Part shown: piece by piece, positions 21,560 through 29,900 of the stretch
Position numbering within the stretch: the first letter of the stretch is position 1
How the letters are laid out: every line of letters starts with the position of its first letter
From: Arenicola marina
Taxonomy: Eukaryota > Annelida > Polychaeta > Arenicolidae
Reading direction: 5' to 3'
NCBI GenBank assembly: GCA_964019135.1
Contig: OZ025258.1
Span: forward strand, 10,931,961 to 10,995,960
Length of the DNA: 64,000 nt
The notes under the pieces: model-generated
What the model was told of the DNA's origin: nothing
Seen by the model: the letters and a program-made list of their open reading frames with translations, nothing else
Databases searched by the model: none
Made by a program: the position numbers and the translations under genes

Positions 21560-22500
21560 AGAAATAGAGCGGAAAGCTCTCCATTAACAGTGACGATGGA
21601 CGGGTTTTGCACAAAAAGCATCTGCGATTACGATGAACCAATAATGCATAATACCCTTCACCAAAGACGAGACGATAATGCATCACCTAAGAAAACGAAC
21701 CAATTATGGAAGCAAAAGCACCATCATCAAGGACAATGAATGCATTAGGCATCTCCAATGACGATGAATGGATTAAAAAAAAGAGCTCTCCATCACCCAT
21801 GGCGATAAATGCATAATGCAGAGCTCTCCAGTACCAAGGACAATGAATGCATTATACAAAGAGCTCTCCAACACAAGGACAAGGGATGCATCATGCAAAG
21901 AGCGCTCCAACACCAAGGATAATGGATGCGTTTTACAAAGAGCTCTCCAACACCAAGGACAATGAATGCATTATACAAGACCTCTCTAACACCTAGTCCC
22001 ATATAAGACAGTTGTTGCTCCGCACAACAGTCTCATATCCGTAGGCAGGAACTGTGGATGGAAGATTTGTTTGTTTGGACGACTAAGTGTTCTTAATGGT
22101 ACGATCCATCAAACCATCGTCATTTTGTACTATGATACCTAAACTTCATATTTACCGCAAAACCCACATACATATGAACTAACTAAGTAATCGCATTACT
22201 ATCAAGTCCGTTGAGATGAGACTTTCTTGTCGTTTATCGCGTCATTTCGTATTTGGTCACTCTTCACCAGCGATTTTCGCCAGGTGGCGTTTCGCTTATT
22301 GCAAGGAGCTGTCCATCACCAAGGACGATGAAAATGCATTATGCAAGGAGCTCTCCATCACCAAGGACGATGAAAATGCATTATGCAAGGAGCTCTCCAT
22401 CACCAAAGACGATGAAAATGCATTATGCAAGGAGCTGTCCATCACCAAAGAGAATGAAATGCATTATGCAAGGAGCTCTCCATCACCAAGGACGATGAAT
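21560..22500. repeat. 42-bp minisatellite, clean copies at 22305-22500
   Basis: The unit is GGAGCTCTCCATCACCAAGG followed by ACGATGAAAATGCATTATGCAA. Four to five nearly perfect 42-bp units occur at 22305-22500. Diverged relatives (AGAGCTCTCCAACACCAAGG) lie at 21790-21990 with shorter spacing. Because 42 is divisible by three, the clean block reads open, with a 14-residue periodic peptide, but there is no independent sign of a gene. Confidence 0.8.
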
Positions 22501-22564
22501 ATAGTATGCAAAGCAGTACGTTTTCGACAGAGCATCGGCTTGTCAGAAGGTAAACGATCCCCAA

Positions 22565-23296
22565 TTCCGGGCTTTGAATGAAATAAGTCCTGATATGTTT
22601 GAGTTAGAAATGTCGAAGAAAACCTTGAAGTTGGACATACCAGTACAAAATGCACTGTTTATTCTCCAGAGAGCCAAACAACGTATGCTACAATTTTATT
22701 TTGACTTTCTGCGTGCCAAGGTAGATTATCGCAAATTTGAGTTACTAGAAACGGACACGGATAGCTTGTATCTGGCATTGTCTGAACCGAAACTGGAAGA
22801 TGTATTTCTTCCCGAAGAAAAAGAAGAAATAATGAATGATCTATATCACCACTGTAACACTAAACGTTTCACCGCGGAAAATTACTTTTTCCCAAGGCAA
22901 TGTTGCAAGAGCCACGAACAATATGATGCTAGAACGCCAGGTCTCTTCAAGACGGAATTTAGTAATGGCAGAACATTTTTAGGTCTATCGTCTAAATCTT
23001 ATCTGGTGGTGGGTAAAGATGAATCTACTAAATTATCCAGCAAAGGTCTTCAAAAGCGATGGATTACTAATCCACAGGAAATATTTCGTGACGTAATTGA
23101 AAATAAAACTACTCGGTCAGTTACCAACAGGGGATTTTTAGTAAAAAATAACGAGATCCTTACTTATACACAAGAGCGAGCGGGGTTTTCGTACATGTAC
23201 GTAAAGAGACAGGTACAGGGCGATGGAATACACACCGTGCCTTTAGACATTACTCTTTGCCCCTATGACGAAGAGGGGGAAGAGAAAGAAGTGTAA
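22565..23296 (+). pseudogene. Protein-primed DNA polymerase B, C-terminal fragment
   Basis: This is the end of the Maverick polB that normally replicates the element by protein priming. About 240 residues remain, from the region just before palm motif C. The catalytic motif reads ETDTDSLY. The thumb-region sequences GLFKTEF and FLGLSSKSYLV follow, and the frame ends at a natural stop after an acidic tail. There is no ATG at its upstream edge: the homology begins abruptly at about 22565 next to the minisatellite. The exonuclease domain and the first half of the palm, most of a polymerase usually over 1,000 residues long, are absent from the window. It cannot be an active polymerase. Confidence 0.88.
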
Positions 23297-23675
23297 GGAA
23301 AAGTGACTTATAAGTGGGATGTATTGTGCAGGATCAATATAGATTATTAACTTTTTTCTTTTCTGTATATGTATATATATATATATATATATATGTGTGA
23401 TTATATATAACTTTCCATGTTCGCTCGCATGTTGGCCAAGTTATCTATAATGAATGTGACGATGTAATATGTGTAAATTGACTAGTATGCCACTCTTGAA
23501 TATTTCCTTGCGGCTGTCTGGACGCTATATATAACGAAACGACGGTATTTGCCTATATATATATTGTATTATGTATTACATGACCATAATAAATGCTTTC
23601 TATATTGGAATCAAGTGTATTTCATTACATCCCACAATCAACGAAACGCTATAATATCGTAACAGTTATATTTAT
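23297..23675. other. AT-rich intergenic segment of the Maverick
   Basis: It contains a TA microsatellite at about 23368-23393. It separates the convergent polymerase fragment and PC4-like gene and probably holds both 3' ends. Nothing coding was seen. Confidence 0.5.
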
Positions 23676-24047
23676 TCACGAATGATCTTTAGACCATTGC
23701 TCAAATGCATCAGTCAACCAACTGAAATCTTGTGCCGGTGGAAGTTCTTGAGAGGGTGGAAGTTCTTGAGAGGGTGGAAGTTCTTCACGGGTTGGGACGA
23801 CATTTAACTGACAAGGGGGCGGGGCGACTTGTACCGTCTCGCGTCCAATCAGTTTCAGGGCTCTGTCGATGGCCGCCGCGTTGTCAGCCATAGCTCGCCA
23901 CGCTTGAGAAGTTAATTTTACTCGACGGCCTGATGGTAAAGAGATGTATATCAGAAAGTCATTTTTGGTATTTCTTTCAATCTCCGCAAAATGATCTTCG
24001 CCTAAAGGCAACTTTATACGATGAAACTTAACCTCCATGCTGTCCAT
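23676..24047 (-). CDS. PC4-like single-stranded-DNA-binding protein (tentative)
   Basis: This predicts a 123-residue protein and is the only Maverick gene on the minus strand outside the left arm. Residues about 15-60 resemble the PC4/Sub1 fold: strands around DFLIYISLPSGRRVKLT, then a helix with the AWRAMADNAAAIDRALKLI pattern. PC4 proteins bind single-stranded DNA and act in transcription or replication. A Pro/Glu-rich tail with three tandem copies of PPSQEL-type sequence leads to a short acidic, aromatic C-terminus, common in single-strand-binding proteins. The ATG at 24047 is the first true ATG, and a second lies three codons downstream. The family call rests on pattern only, not on a search. 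Confidence 0.55.
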   Translation of the reverse strand: MDSMEVKFHRIKLPLGEDHFAEIERNTKNDFLIYISLPSGRRVKLTSQAWRAMADNAAAIDRALKLIGRETVQVAPPPCQLNVVPTREELPPSQELPPSQELPPAQDFSWLTDAFEQWSKDHS

Positions 24048-24194
24048 GACGCTCCAAACTGCTGTCACATGCGTTATTTTCGATCGTTTTATAACTAACC
24101 AATTACGTCGCTTCCATTTGTGCTGACATCTGCGATATTTACCATTGTTTCATAACGATGACTCATCTCGAACCTCCTAGAAGCACGCTCACAG

Positions 24195-24282
24195 AGTGAT
24201 GTCAGTTCTATAAATAGCACATGGTGACTCATACTTTGATTGTCGCGGCAACAGATTACAGCTGACGTCAGTATTATAAATA
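24195..24282 (+). promoter_or_regulatory. Duplicated CRE-like/TATA promoter module
   Basis: Two similar modules lie in tandem. TGATGTCAGTTCTATAAATA is centred on a TATA box at 24209-24216. TGACGTCAGTATTATAAATA has a perfect CRE-like palindrome and a TATA box at 24275-24282. The second sits 60 bp before the ATG at 24342. This looks like an RNA polymerase II promoter for the rightward genes. Confidence 0.55.
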
Positions 24283-24341
24283 ACTTATAGCCAACTGAGC
24301 CTTTGACGCGCTCAGTCTACTCCACCTGTCACATTTTGAAA

Positions 24342-24611
24342 ATGGGTATGCTGTGGAGTCAAAGTACTGAAGAAACTTTTCAATCCCACGCTCAATGGGA
24401 GGAAGGTGTTAAAATGACAAATTCATTGAAAGTTTACCAATGCATCATACAAAGTTTTTTAGCAGACAACGTGTGGCATGATGGACGACGCGATGTATTA
24501 AGTTTATTTACCCATGATGTGTGTGAATCTTTGAAACGGAAAGGACGCATGCGCGTTGCCAGTCAAATTCAAGAGCACTATATATACGTGTTGCGATCGC
24601 AAAACGATTAG
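24342..24611 (+). CDS. Small Maverick protein of unknown function
   Basis: This is an 89-residue protein starting at ATG 24342, the first true ATG after the double TATA module. It is mostly helical and hydrophilic, with YQCIIQSFLADNVWH in the middle and a basic C-terminus (ESLKRKGRMRVASQIQ). I do not recognise a family. It ends 4 bases before the ATPase start, which suggests co-expression or at least compact packing. Its position just upstream of the packaging ATPase makes a role in replication or early functions possible, but nothing in the sequence shows it. Confidence 0.55.
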   Translation: MGMLWSQSTEETFQSHAQWEEGVKMTNSLKVYQCIIQSFLADNVWHDGRRDVLSLFTHDVCESLKRKGRMRVASQIQEHYIYVLRSQND

Positions 24612-24615
24612 CATC

Positions 24616-25269
24616 ATGATGAGTGAACAAATCGTCCTACCGTGGAAACCATACTCTACCTATTTCCTCGCTGGTCCTTCCAAGTGTGGAAAGACTCAAT
24701 GGATACAAAGATTTATACATCATAAGAATAAGATGTTTCAAGATACCTCACCCAGTAAAGTTATTTATTTTTACGAAGGTTGGCAACATATTTTTGAACA
24801 GATGGAACGTGACGGTATCATATTTGTTAAAGGCTTACCGACGATGAAAGAAGTGGATACTTATGGAGATGGAGAACATACGCTGTTGGTGATTGATGAT
24901 CTTTATCTAGAAGCGGCGGCTTCCACTCTCGTCAGCAACTTATTTACACGCGAATCGCACCACAGAAAGCTAAGCGTCGTCTTAGTGAGTCAAAATCTAT
25001 TTCACGCGGGACGCTATTCCAGAACTATACAACTGAATACAGAGTATTTAGTATTATTCAAAAGCCCACGTGACGCCAATCAGATTCAGTATCTGGCAAG
25101 GCAGTTATATCCACATCACGTACAGGCTTTCATGAGTGCCTACCAGGATGCAACGTCTGTGATGCATGGGTATTTAGTGGTGGACGCTACCGTTAACGCT
25201 TTGGACGACTACCGATTGCGGTCGCGTGTGTTTCCTGGTGAAGACATGTGGATCTACTCCTATAAATAG
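24616..25269 (+). CDS. Genome-packaging ATPase (FtsK/HerA-type, A32-like)
   Basis: This predicts a 217-residue P-loop ATPase that in this virus-like class is thought to drive DNA into the capsid. Walker A is GPSKCGKT at residues 20-27. Walker B is LLVIDD at 90-95, followed by the polar segment VVLVSQNLFH, where the sensor residue is expected. The ATG at 24616 is chosen because the alternative ATG is only one codon downstream and the upstream extension overlaps the preceding gene in another frame. The length agrees with other Maverick ATPases. The 3' end contains the TATA box (25261-25268) of the next gene. The frame is intact, with no missing key residue. Confidence 0.9.
   Translation: MMSEQIVLPWKPYSTYFLAGPSKCGKTQWIQRFIHHKNKMFQDTSPSKVIYFYEGWQHIFEQMERDGIIFVKGLPTMKEVDTYGDGEHTLLVIDDLYLEAAASTLVSNLFTRESHHRKLSVVLVSQNLFHAGRYSRTIQLNTEYLVLFKSPRDANQIQYLARQLYPHHVQAFMSAYQDATSVMHGYLVVDATVNALDDYRLRSRVFPGEDMWIYSYK
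25261..25268 (+). promoter_or_regulatory. TATA box for the next gene
   Basis: TATAAATA lies within the last codons of the ATPase gene, 38 bp before the ATG at 25307. It has the same octamer as the boxes at 24209, 24275, 27217 and 27774. Confidence 0.5.
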
Positions 25270-25306
25270 CGCGTCTCCCGCGTTGTTTCGGCAGACAACT
25301 GTGGAC

Positions 25307-25657
25307 ATGTCCAACAAAGTGAAGGAAGAGAGCGATTTTCTCAACTTAGTAGCCAAGACAGATCCCCAACAAAGACTAGCACTCCTTTCAACAGCTACAT
25401 CCAACCAAGTTCTTGTTTTGCGTGAAATCATTATAAATATTTTACGTGGTCGTTTCGCACTGTCAGCTGAACAGATTCAAGCGCTGAATCCATTCAAACG
25501 CTTTTTACGACTTTTATCTCAACCATCACCAACGTTGTCAGCCTCCAGGACTCTATTGAGACGACATAGTAAACATATTCAGATACTTCTTCAGACGGTG
25601 TGGTCTCACTTGCATCCACTGCTACGCGATGAAGAAAGCTGTTCTGGTTCCCATTGA
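25307..25657 (+). CDS. Conserved helical Maverick protein, function unknown
   Basis: This is a 116-residue protein from ATG 25307. It is almost entirely helical and basic, with the series QQRLALLSTATSNQVLVLRE, INILRGRF, NPFKRFLRLL and SRTLLRRHSKHIQILLQ. This layout (a short helical protein with a leucine- and arginine-rich middle, next to the ATPase and integrase) recurs in Mavericks and adintovirus-like elements, where it has no assigned function. I recognise it by pattern only. The gene overlaps the following one by 29 bases in another frame. The amphipathic helices would suit a DNA- or membrane-associated virion component, but that is conjecture. Confidence 0.6.
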   Translation: MSNKVKEESDFLNLVAKTDPQQRLALLSTATSNQVLVLREIIINILRGRFALSAEQIQALNPFKRFLRLLSQPSPTLSASRTLLRRHSKHIQILLQTVWSHLHPLLRDEESCSGSH

Positions 25658-26114
25658 GAAATACGACCGATGGCTGAAACTCATACAACAAGAGACGCCA
25701 CAACCCGTGGGAGAAATCTCTCCTCGACATGACGTCACTGTTATCCGTGCCGCTTCCCCTACTCCCAGCGAGGACAAAATGGCACATAATCTGAATGTAG
25801 CAGTTATCGTGAGTGCGTTACCGAAAAATTGTCAACATAAAATGAAATCCTTATTGGATTTGATAGAATCTAGCATAAAATGGAATGAACGAGGGGAAGT
25901 GCACATTCGAGATAGGTTCATCCCCGGAAGCCACATCGTCGATCTTTTGAAAGACGTCTGCCGCCAATCGTCACGGTTTACCCCGAGAGGAGCGAATGAA
26001 TTTTATCAGCTTCTGCGGGAAAGGAATGTCCCCTTAAGTTTCATCACCAACACACAACGACTTCGGGGATTGAGAGCTGAGGAGCATCCCCCTTCGCAGT
26101 GGATGACATTATAA
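25629..26114 (+). CDS. Conserved Maverick accessory protein, function unknown
   Basis: This is a 161-residue protein from ATG 25629. The N-terminal half is variable and Pro/Thr/Ser-containing. The C-terminal half carries ALPKNCQHKMKSLLDLIES, IKWNERGEVHIRDRFIPGS, HIVDLLKDVCR and RGANEFYQLLRERNVPLSFI. The combination of a W-x-x-x-G strand, an IPGSxIVDLLxD helix and a final NVP segment is a recurrent pattern in proteins located next to Maverick integrases. The function is unassigned. It overlaps the preceding gene by 29 bases and ends 3 bases before the ATG of the interrupted integrase frame, so the three genes form one compact block. Confidence 0.6.
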   Translation: MKKAVLVPIEKYDRWLKLIQQETPQPVGEISPRHDVTVIRAASPTPSEDKMAHNLNVAVIVSALPKNCQHKMKSLLDLIESSIKWNERGEVHIRDRFIPGSHIVDLLKDVCRQSSRFTPRGANEFYQLLRERNVPLSFITNTQRLRGLRAEEHPPSQWMTL

Positions 26115-26117
26115 ACG

Positions 26118-27194
26118 ATGGAAGAGGTTTTGTCTCGCATATACTTTGATCCTAACCACCCCGCAGCCTTCAGCGGTCCATCGCGATTGTAAAATACATT
26201 GAGAGCGGAAGGTTTACAAGTGACGCGTTCACAAATCCGTCAATTTCTACGAAGTCAACAAGTGTACACTCTCCACCGTCCCATCAGGAAATCATCACAT
26301 GAACGTCAAGTGGTGGTGGGGGGCTTAGGCTACCAATGGGATGCAGATTTGGCGGATATGGTAAAATACAAGGACAGTAACGACAAGTACATCTATATTC
26401 TAGTAGCCATCGACATCTTGTCCAGATACGCATATACACGAGCTCTCCCATCAAAGAAAGGAACAGATGTAGCGGCAGCTTTTCAAGATATTTTTCAACA
26501 CGCGCAAGCCCCCTCCCATCTTCGCACGGATAAAGGACAAGAATTCAAAGCCAAGACGGTGCAGCGTGTGTTGAGAAATCACGAGTGTAAACATTTTGTC
26601 AGCCATTCCGTTACCAAAGCCAATTACGCTGAACGTTTCATTAAAACGTTGAAAGGACATATTACTCGTTATTTCTTTCACAAACAATCGCACCGATGGA
26701 TCGATGTACTGCAACCCATGACGGAGAATTACAACGCCTCCTTTCATCGATCCATACAAATGTCACCGCGAGAGGTCAATACGGATAATGAAGTAGAGGT
26801 GTGGCAGAGAGTTTATCATCCCGCTATCCCTCGTCCACTTCGTTCATCGGTATTCATATTCCCCATTGGCAGTCATGTACGCGTATCTTACATCAGAGGG
26901 ATATTTTCCAGGGAATACGATGAAAAATGGTCAGGAGAAGTCTTTAAAGTTCACAGTCGACAAATGCGGGAAGGAATTCCTTCCTATGAGATTGAAGATC
27001 TTACCGGCGAACACATCGTAGGTTCTTTTCGACAAAGTGAACTGCAACGAGTCAAGTATGACCCCGAGGGATTATTTCACGTGGAAAAGATCTTAAAAAG
27101 AAGACGACGCGGTCGCCGTCAAGAAGTATTGGTTCGCTTCCGCGGTTGGCCGTCAAAATTTGATTCGTGGATGGACGCACGACAAGTCGAATAA
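26118..27194 (+). pseudogene. Retroviral-type integrase with chromodomain, N-terminal in-frame stop
   Basis: This is the Maverick DDE integrase that inserts the element and makes the 6-bp target duplication. An ATG at 26118 opens the expected N-terminus (EEVLSRIYFDPNHPAAF) but meets an in-frame TAA at 26190-26192. The frame then stays open from about 26199 to 27194 (331 residues). Counting from 26199, the likely triad is D50 in QWDADLAD, D111 in RTDKGQEF and E145 in NYAERF. A chromodomain lies at about 293-331 (FHVEKILKRRRR, then RFRGWPSKFDSWMDA), as in other Polinton and chromovirus integrases. There is no ATG soon after the stop, so translation of the full protein is doubtful. The catalytic core is otherwise well preserved, so the stop appears recent. 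Confidence 0.88.
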
Positions 27195-27216
27195 GTATAA
27201 ACCAAGTAGCAGTATA

Positions 27217-27224
27217 TATAAATA
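27217..27224 (+). promoter_or_regulatory. TATA box upstream of the membrane-protein gene
   Basis: TATAAATA within TATATATAAATAG lies between the integrase stop and the ATG at 27289, 64 bp upstream. It is the only sizeable gap (94 bp) in the rightward gene block. Confidence 0.5.
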
Positions 27225-27288
27225 GTTGTAAAAGTGTGATATAGACAGTAGTTGTAACCGACCGTCACACACACACGTCGCACCCAAA

Positions 27289-27849
27289 ATGAATTTTACC
27301 AATTACATCCTGTTGTGTGTGTTTTACGGGAGAGGATTGTGCGATTGTCATACCTCCATGTTTATGAACACCATATCTTGCATGGGACTTGAGATAGAAC
27401 AGTTTCCCGATGTCACCGAATCCGTTCGACTACAAACCAGTCACATCGACATCTTGAATACATCCCTTACCACGTTGCCAACTCTGTCGCGAGAGGCGTG
27501 GCCCAACTTGTGGACTATGGAAGTGCGAGACAACAGATGGCTTGCGTGTGAAAAAGTTTTGTCATTTCAAAACTACTCGCAAGACTGGATGCTTTTGGTG
27601 ACAGACTGCGACGATGCAAATGTAAATTATCCCTGTCTACAAAGTCTGCCTTCTTACGACAACCGCTGGACTGGACTTGTTATAATATTATTTGCCTTGA
27701 CAATCGTAGCCACGATTGTCTACTTGCGTTATCATTCAACTACACGTCATCAGAGAAGAACATCAAGTCGTCCTATAAATACGAGAACAGTCGTGCGGAC
27801 TGTTTCAGTTGATGATGCAGAGGCAACCTTTTCACATCTATCTCACTAG
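27289..27849 (+). CDS. Predicted single-pass type I membrane glycoprotein with LRR-like ectodomain
   Basis: This is a 186-residue protein with a hydrophobic N-terminal signal-like segment (residues 5-17) and a Cys-rich N-terminal cap (CDCHTSMF, then SCMGLEIEQFP). The spacing then resembles degenerate leucine-rich-repeat strands (VRLQTSHIDILNTSLTTLP), with a flanking-like segment bearing Cys87, Cys107 and Cys116. A strong transmembrane helix lies at 129-147 (GLVIILFALTIVATIVYL), followed by a basic, Ser/Thr-rich cytoplasmic tail. N57 and N95 are candidate glycosylation sites. LRR assignment is tentative. It is not a standard Maverick core gene. The 3' end overlaps the penton-like gene in another frame. 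A membrane role in particle exit, entry or host interaction is possible, but nothing distinguishes these. Confidence 0.6.
   Translation: MNFTNYILLCVFYGRGLCDCHTSMFMNTISCMGLEIEQFPDVTESVRLQTSHIDILNTSLTTLPTLSREAWPNLWTMEVRDNRWLACEKVLSFQNYSQDWMLLVTDCDDANVNYPCLQSLPSYDNRWTGLVIILFALTIVATIVYLRYHSTTRHQRRTSSRPINTRTVVRTVSVDDAEATFSHLSH
27774..27781 (+). promoter_or_regulatory. TATA box upstream of the penton-like gene
   Basis: TATAAATA lies inside the coding region of the membrane-protein gene, 30 bp before the ATG at 27812. If used, the transcript would have an extremely short leader. Confidence 0.4.
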
Positions 27850-28219
27850 CGCCGATTCCAAAGAGTATTATCCAGGAAATACTCCGAGCGACTTCACCGT
27901 TCGTTTCAAGAATCCCATTCCCCTACCTGGACACTGGGTGTGCACACTATTGGATGCCACGACACCTAAGGGGTGGCGAAAAGAATCATTGATTTGTGCG
28001 AACGTATGCGACGTCTCCTTTACTCCCCACGGAAACCTTCCCATTTTAAGACGGGGATTCGACCGCGGCATTTTAAATTTGCAATATATTCCTGTAGTGA
28101 AACAGGAATTAACTGACTTGAGAATATTTCTACTTTCCAACTCGGGTGTTGCATTTAAACAATCTCCCACCGACGAGTGGTCGTGCGTTTTATATTTCAT
28201 ACCCACTCCCGGTCCCTGA
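27812..28219 (+). CDS. Penton-like minor capsid protein (single jelly roll), short form
   Basis: This is a 135-residue protein starting at the tandem ATG codons 27812/27815. The N-terminal pattern FHIYLTSADSKEYYPGNTPS, then DFTVRFKNPIPLPGHW and VCTLLDATTP, matches the start of Maverick/adintovirus minor capsid proteins. These occupy the fivefold vertices of the particle. It lies just upstream of the basic core and major capsid genes, the usual place for it. It overlaps the membrane-protein gene at its start and ends 5 bases before the next ATG. It is shorter than many penton-like proteins but ends in a clean stop (TGA 28217-28219), so it could be a naturally compact form. Confidence 0.72.
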   Translation: MMQRQPFHIYLTSADSKEYYPGNTPSDFTVRFKNPIPLPGHWVCTLLDATTPKGWRKESLICANVCDVSFTPHGNLPILRRGFDRGILNLQYIPVVKQELTDLRIFLLSNSGVAFKQSPTDEWSCVLYFIPTPGP

Positions 28220-28224
28220 TCATC

Positions 28225-28611
28225 ATGAGATATATCCCATTTACCCTCGACCTGGAAAAGTTGAAACGATATTACATGGCGCAGGCCAAAGGAGATGAAA
28301 CTCACCAAAGAGGTTCGGGTGGAGCGAGAGGCAACGTTACTTTTGTCTCCCCCGTGGCGCAAACTGTGTCTCGCGCTAGATCTCGTCTTCGACGGATGAA
28401 TGAGACTATAAAAGCATCGTCTTCCGCCAAGAACCGTAGACGAAGAAAAAAGACTGCCAGTGCGAGTACTGCCCAAAGAAAGAGAAAGTTGAACGCAAGC
28501 AGAAAGAAGAAGAAAAAGGTCGTTGCAGCAAAAAAGAAGAAGAGACCCGTCAAAAAAACTTCACGTCGAAAGAGTCACTCCACACCTACTAGAGATATAT
28601 TTACGATATGA
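28225..28611 (+). CDS. Highly basic virion core-like protein
   Basis: This is a 128-residue protein from ATG 28225. The N-terminus is ordinary (RYIPFTLDLEKLKRYYM), then Gly/Ala/Arg. From about residue 50 on it is extremely Lys/Arg-rich, with long KKKK and RRRR blocks (SSAKNRRRRKKTASAS, RKKKKKVVAAKKKKRPVKK). Such composition fits a DNA-condensing core protein comparable in role to adenovirus VII/X-type proteins; no homology is claimed. The TGA stop overlaps the capsid ATG as ATGA at 28608-28611. The left TIR includes only the C-terminal half of this gene, which marks the inner limit of the inverted duplication (28486). Confidence 0.7.
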   Translation: MRYIPFTLDLEKLKRYYMAQAKGDETHQRGSGGARGNVTFVSPVAQTVSRARSRLRRMNETIKASSSAKNRRRRKKTASASTAQRKRKLNASRKKKKKVVAAKKKKRPVKKTSRRKSHSTPTRDIFTI

Positions 28612-29900
28612 GCGGTGAAGAAATGGCAACAAGCGGAGAGAGTTGTACATCTTGTCTTGATGTCTTTCGTCTACCCCCTACAGAATCGCTTGTGGAAAAG
28701 AAAAAATACATAGAATATCGTCCTCTCACTCAAGTAACAGAGGGAGCTCCCATTGAATTCGTCATAGCGGCGAGTCAGGGTCAATACATAGATCTGAAGA
28801 ACTTTCTTTCCTTGAAAGCGAGAATTGTGGATAAAAACGGTCAAGCTTTGGCCGTGGGCAAGCTGGCGACTCCCATCAACTTGATCTTCCAAAGTCTGTT
28901 TCAACAAGTGGATGTCAGCTTACAAGGAAACAAAATCACACAGACGGGAGTAAATTTTGCACACGAAGCATATTTGGATACTTTGCTTCACGCTAATGCT
29001 GACCAAGCGAATGGCAAGTTGCAATCCGAAGGCTTCTTTCTCGATACTTCCGCATATATGGATGAAGCCAGTCCTTTATCCACCAACGGAGGATTAACAC
29101 AGCGCTACGCTCTGTTCCAACAAGGGAGGTGGGTGGAACTCCTCGGGCAACTAAGAGTCGACTTTTTCCAGCAAGAAAAATATTTGTTGGATAACGTGGA
29201 TATGGGACTACGATTGTGGCTTAACAAACCTGATTTCTATCTCATGACTCCCGAGATGGATGAAGGTTACCGACTGCAACTCACAGACGTCATTTTCCAC
29301 ATATGCAAGGTCAATGTAGTCCCTCAAATTATTGAAGCACATGCAGACGTGTTGCAGACAATCACTGCCAAGTATCCCTATTTGAAAAGGGATTCTAAAA
29401 GATATTCTCTATTACGAGGAGAGAATTCATTCGCCTTCGAAGACATCTTTCAAGGAAGAGTACCTCAGAAAATTACCATTGCTTTGGTGAAATCGGTTGC
29501 TTACAACGGTGATTACCAACAGAATCCCTTCAACTGTATCCATCAACAATTGGAGCAACTGACTGTGACAGTCAACGATGACCCAACACCTTTTCGTACG
29601 TTAAACACTAACTTCGCACAAAAGCAATATCTCCAGGGATACCGCACTCTGTATATGTCAGATGACACATCCCCTGCCCTTATTCCGAGAAGAGACTACC
29701 CGGCGGGATACAGTATTTTCCATCTTCCCCTTCAAGTTGTTTACGACCCACAGAACTTCCCCCGACAGCAAGCGGGATCACTGAAAATTCAAGGCCACTT
29801 TGAGTCGGCGCTCCCTGAAAACACCGATGTGCTGATCATTGGAGAATTTCCTCGAGTGCTTCACGTGGATGCCAGTCGAAACGTATTTCTACACTCATGA
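28608..29900 (+). CDS. Major capsid protein (double jelly-roll, Maverick/adintovirus type), intact copy
   Basis: This is a 430-residue protein, the main building block of the predicted icosahedral particle. Family features are the N-terminal KKYIEYRPLTQV, the segment EFVIAASQGQYIDLKN, SLKARIVDKNG, the first-barrel end VSLQGNKITQTG, and the later LPLQVVYDPQNFPRQQ and IGEFPRVLHVDA. It resembles the group often labelled F54H12.2-like in animal genomes. Its start overlaps the core gene stop (ATGA), and its own stop overlaps the protease start (ATGA at 29897-29900). The frame is fully open, unlike the left copy. Only scattered substitutions separate the two (for example M/T near residue 205 and R/Q near the C-terminus). 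It is likely functional in principle. Confidence 0.9.
   Translation: MSGEEMATSGESCTSCLDVFRLPPTESLVEKKKYIEYRPLTQVTEGAPIEFVIAASQGQYIDLKNFLSLKARIVDKNGQALAVGKLATPINLIFQSLFQQVDVSLQGNKITQTGVNFAHEAYLDTLLHANADQANGKLQSEGFFLDTSAYMDEASPLSTNGGLTQRYALFQQGRWVELLGQLRVDFFQQEKYLLDNVDMGLRLWLNKPDFYLMTPEMDEGYRLQLTDVIFHICKVNVVPQIIEAHADVLQTITAKYPYLKRDSKRYSLLRGENSFAFEDIFQGRVPQKITIALVKSVAYNGDYQQNPFNCIHQQLEQLTVTVNDDPTPFRTLNTNFAQKQYLQGYRTLYMSDDTSPALIPRRDYPAGYSIFHLPLQVVYDPQNFPRQQAGSLKIQGHFESALPENTDVLIIGEFPRVLHVDASRNVFLHS

Noticed and set aside
22216-22581. 121-codon frame with a 14-residue periodic peptide
   Set aside because: Produced by the 42-bp minisatellite; the flanking sequence has no recognisable domain or promoter.
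28302-28553. Phe-rich minus-strand frame, also seen near 19661-19900 in the left arm
   Set aside because: Antisense of the Lys-rich core-protein gene; not a membrane protein.
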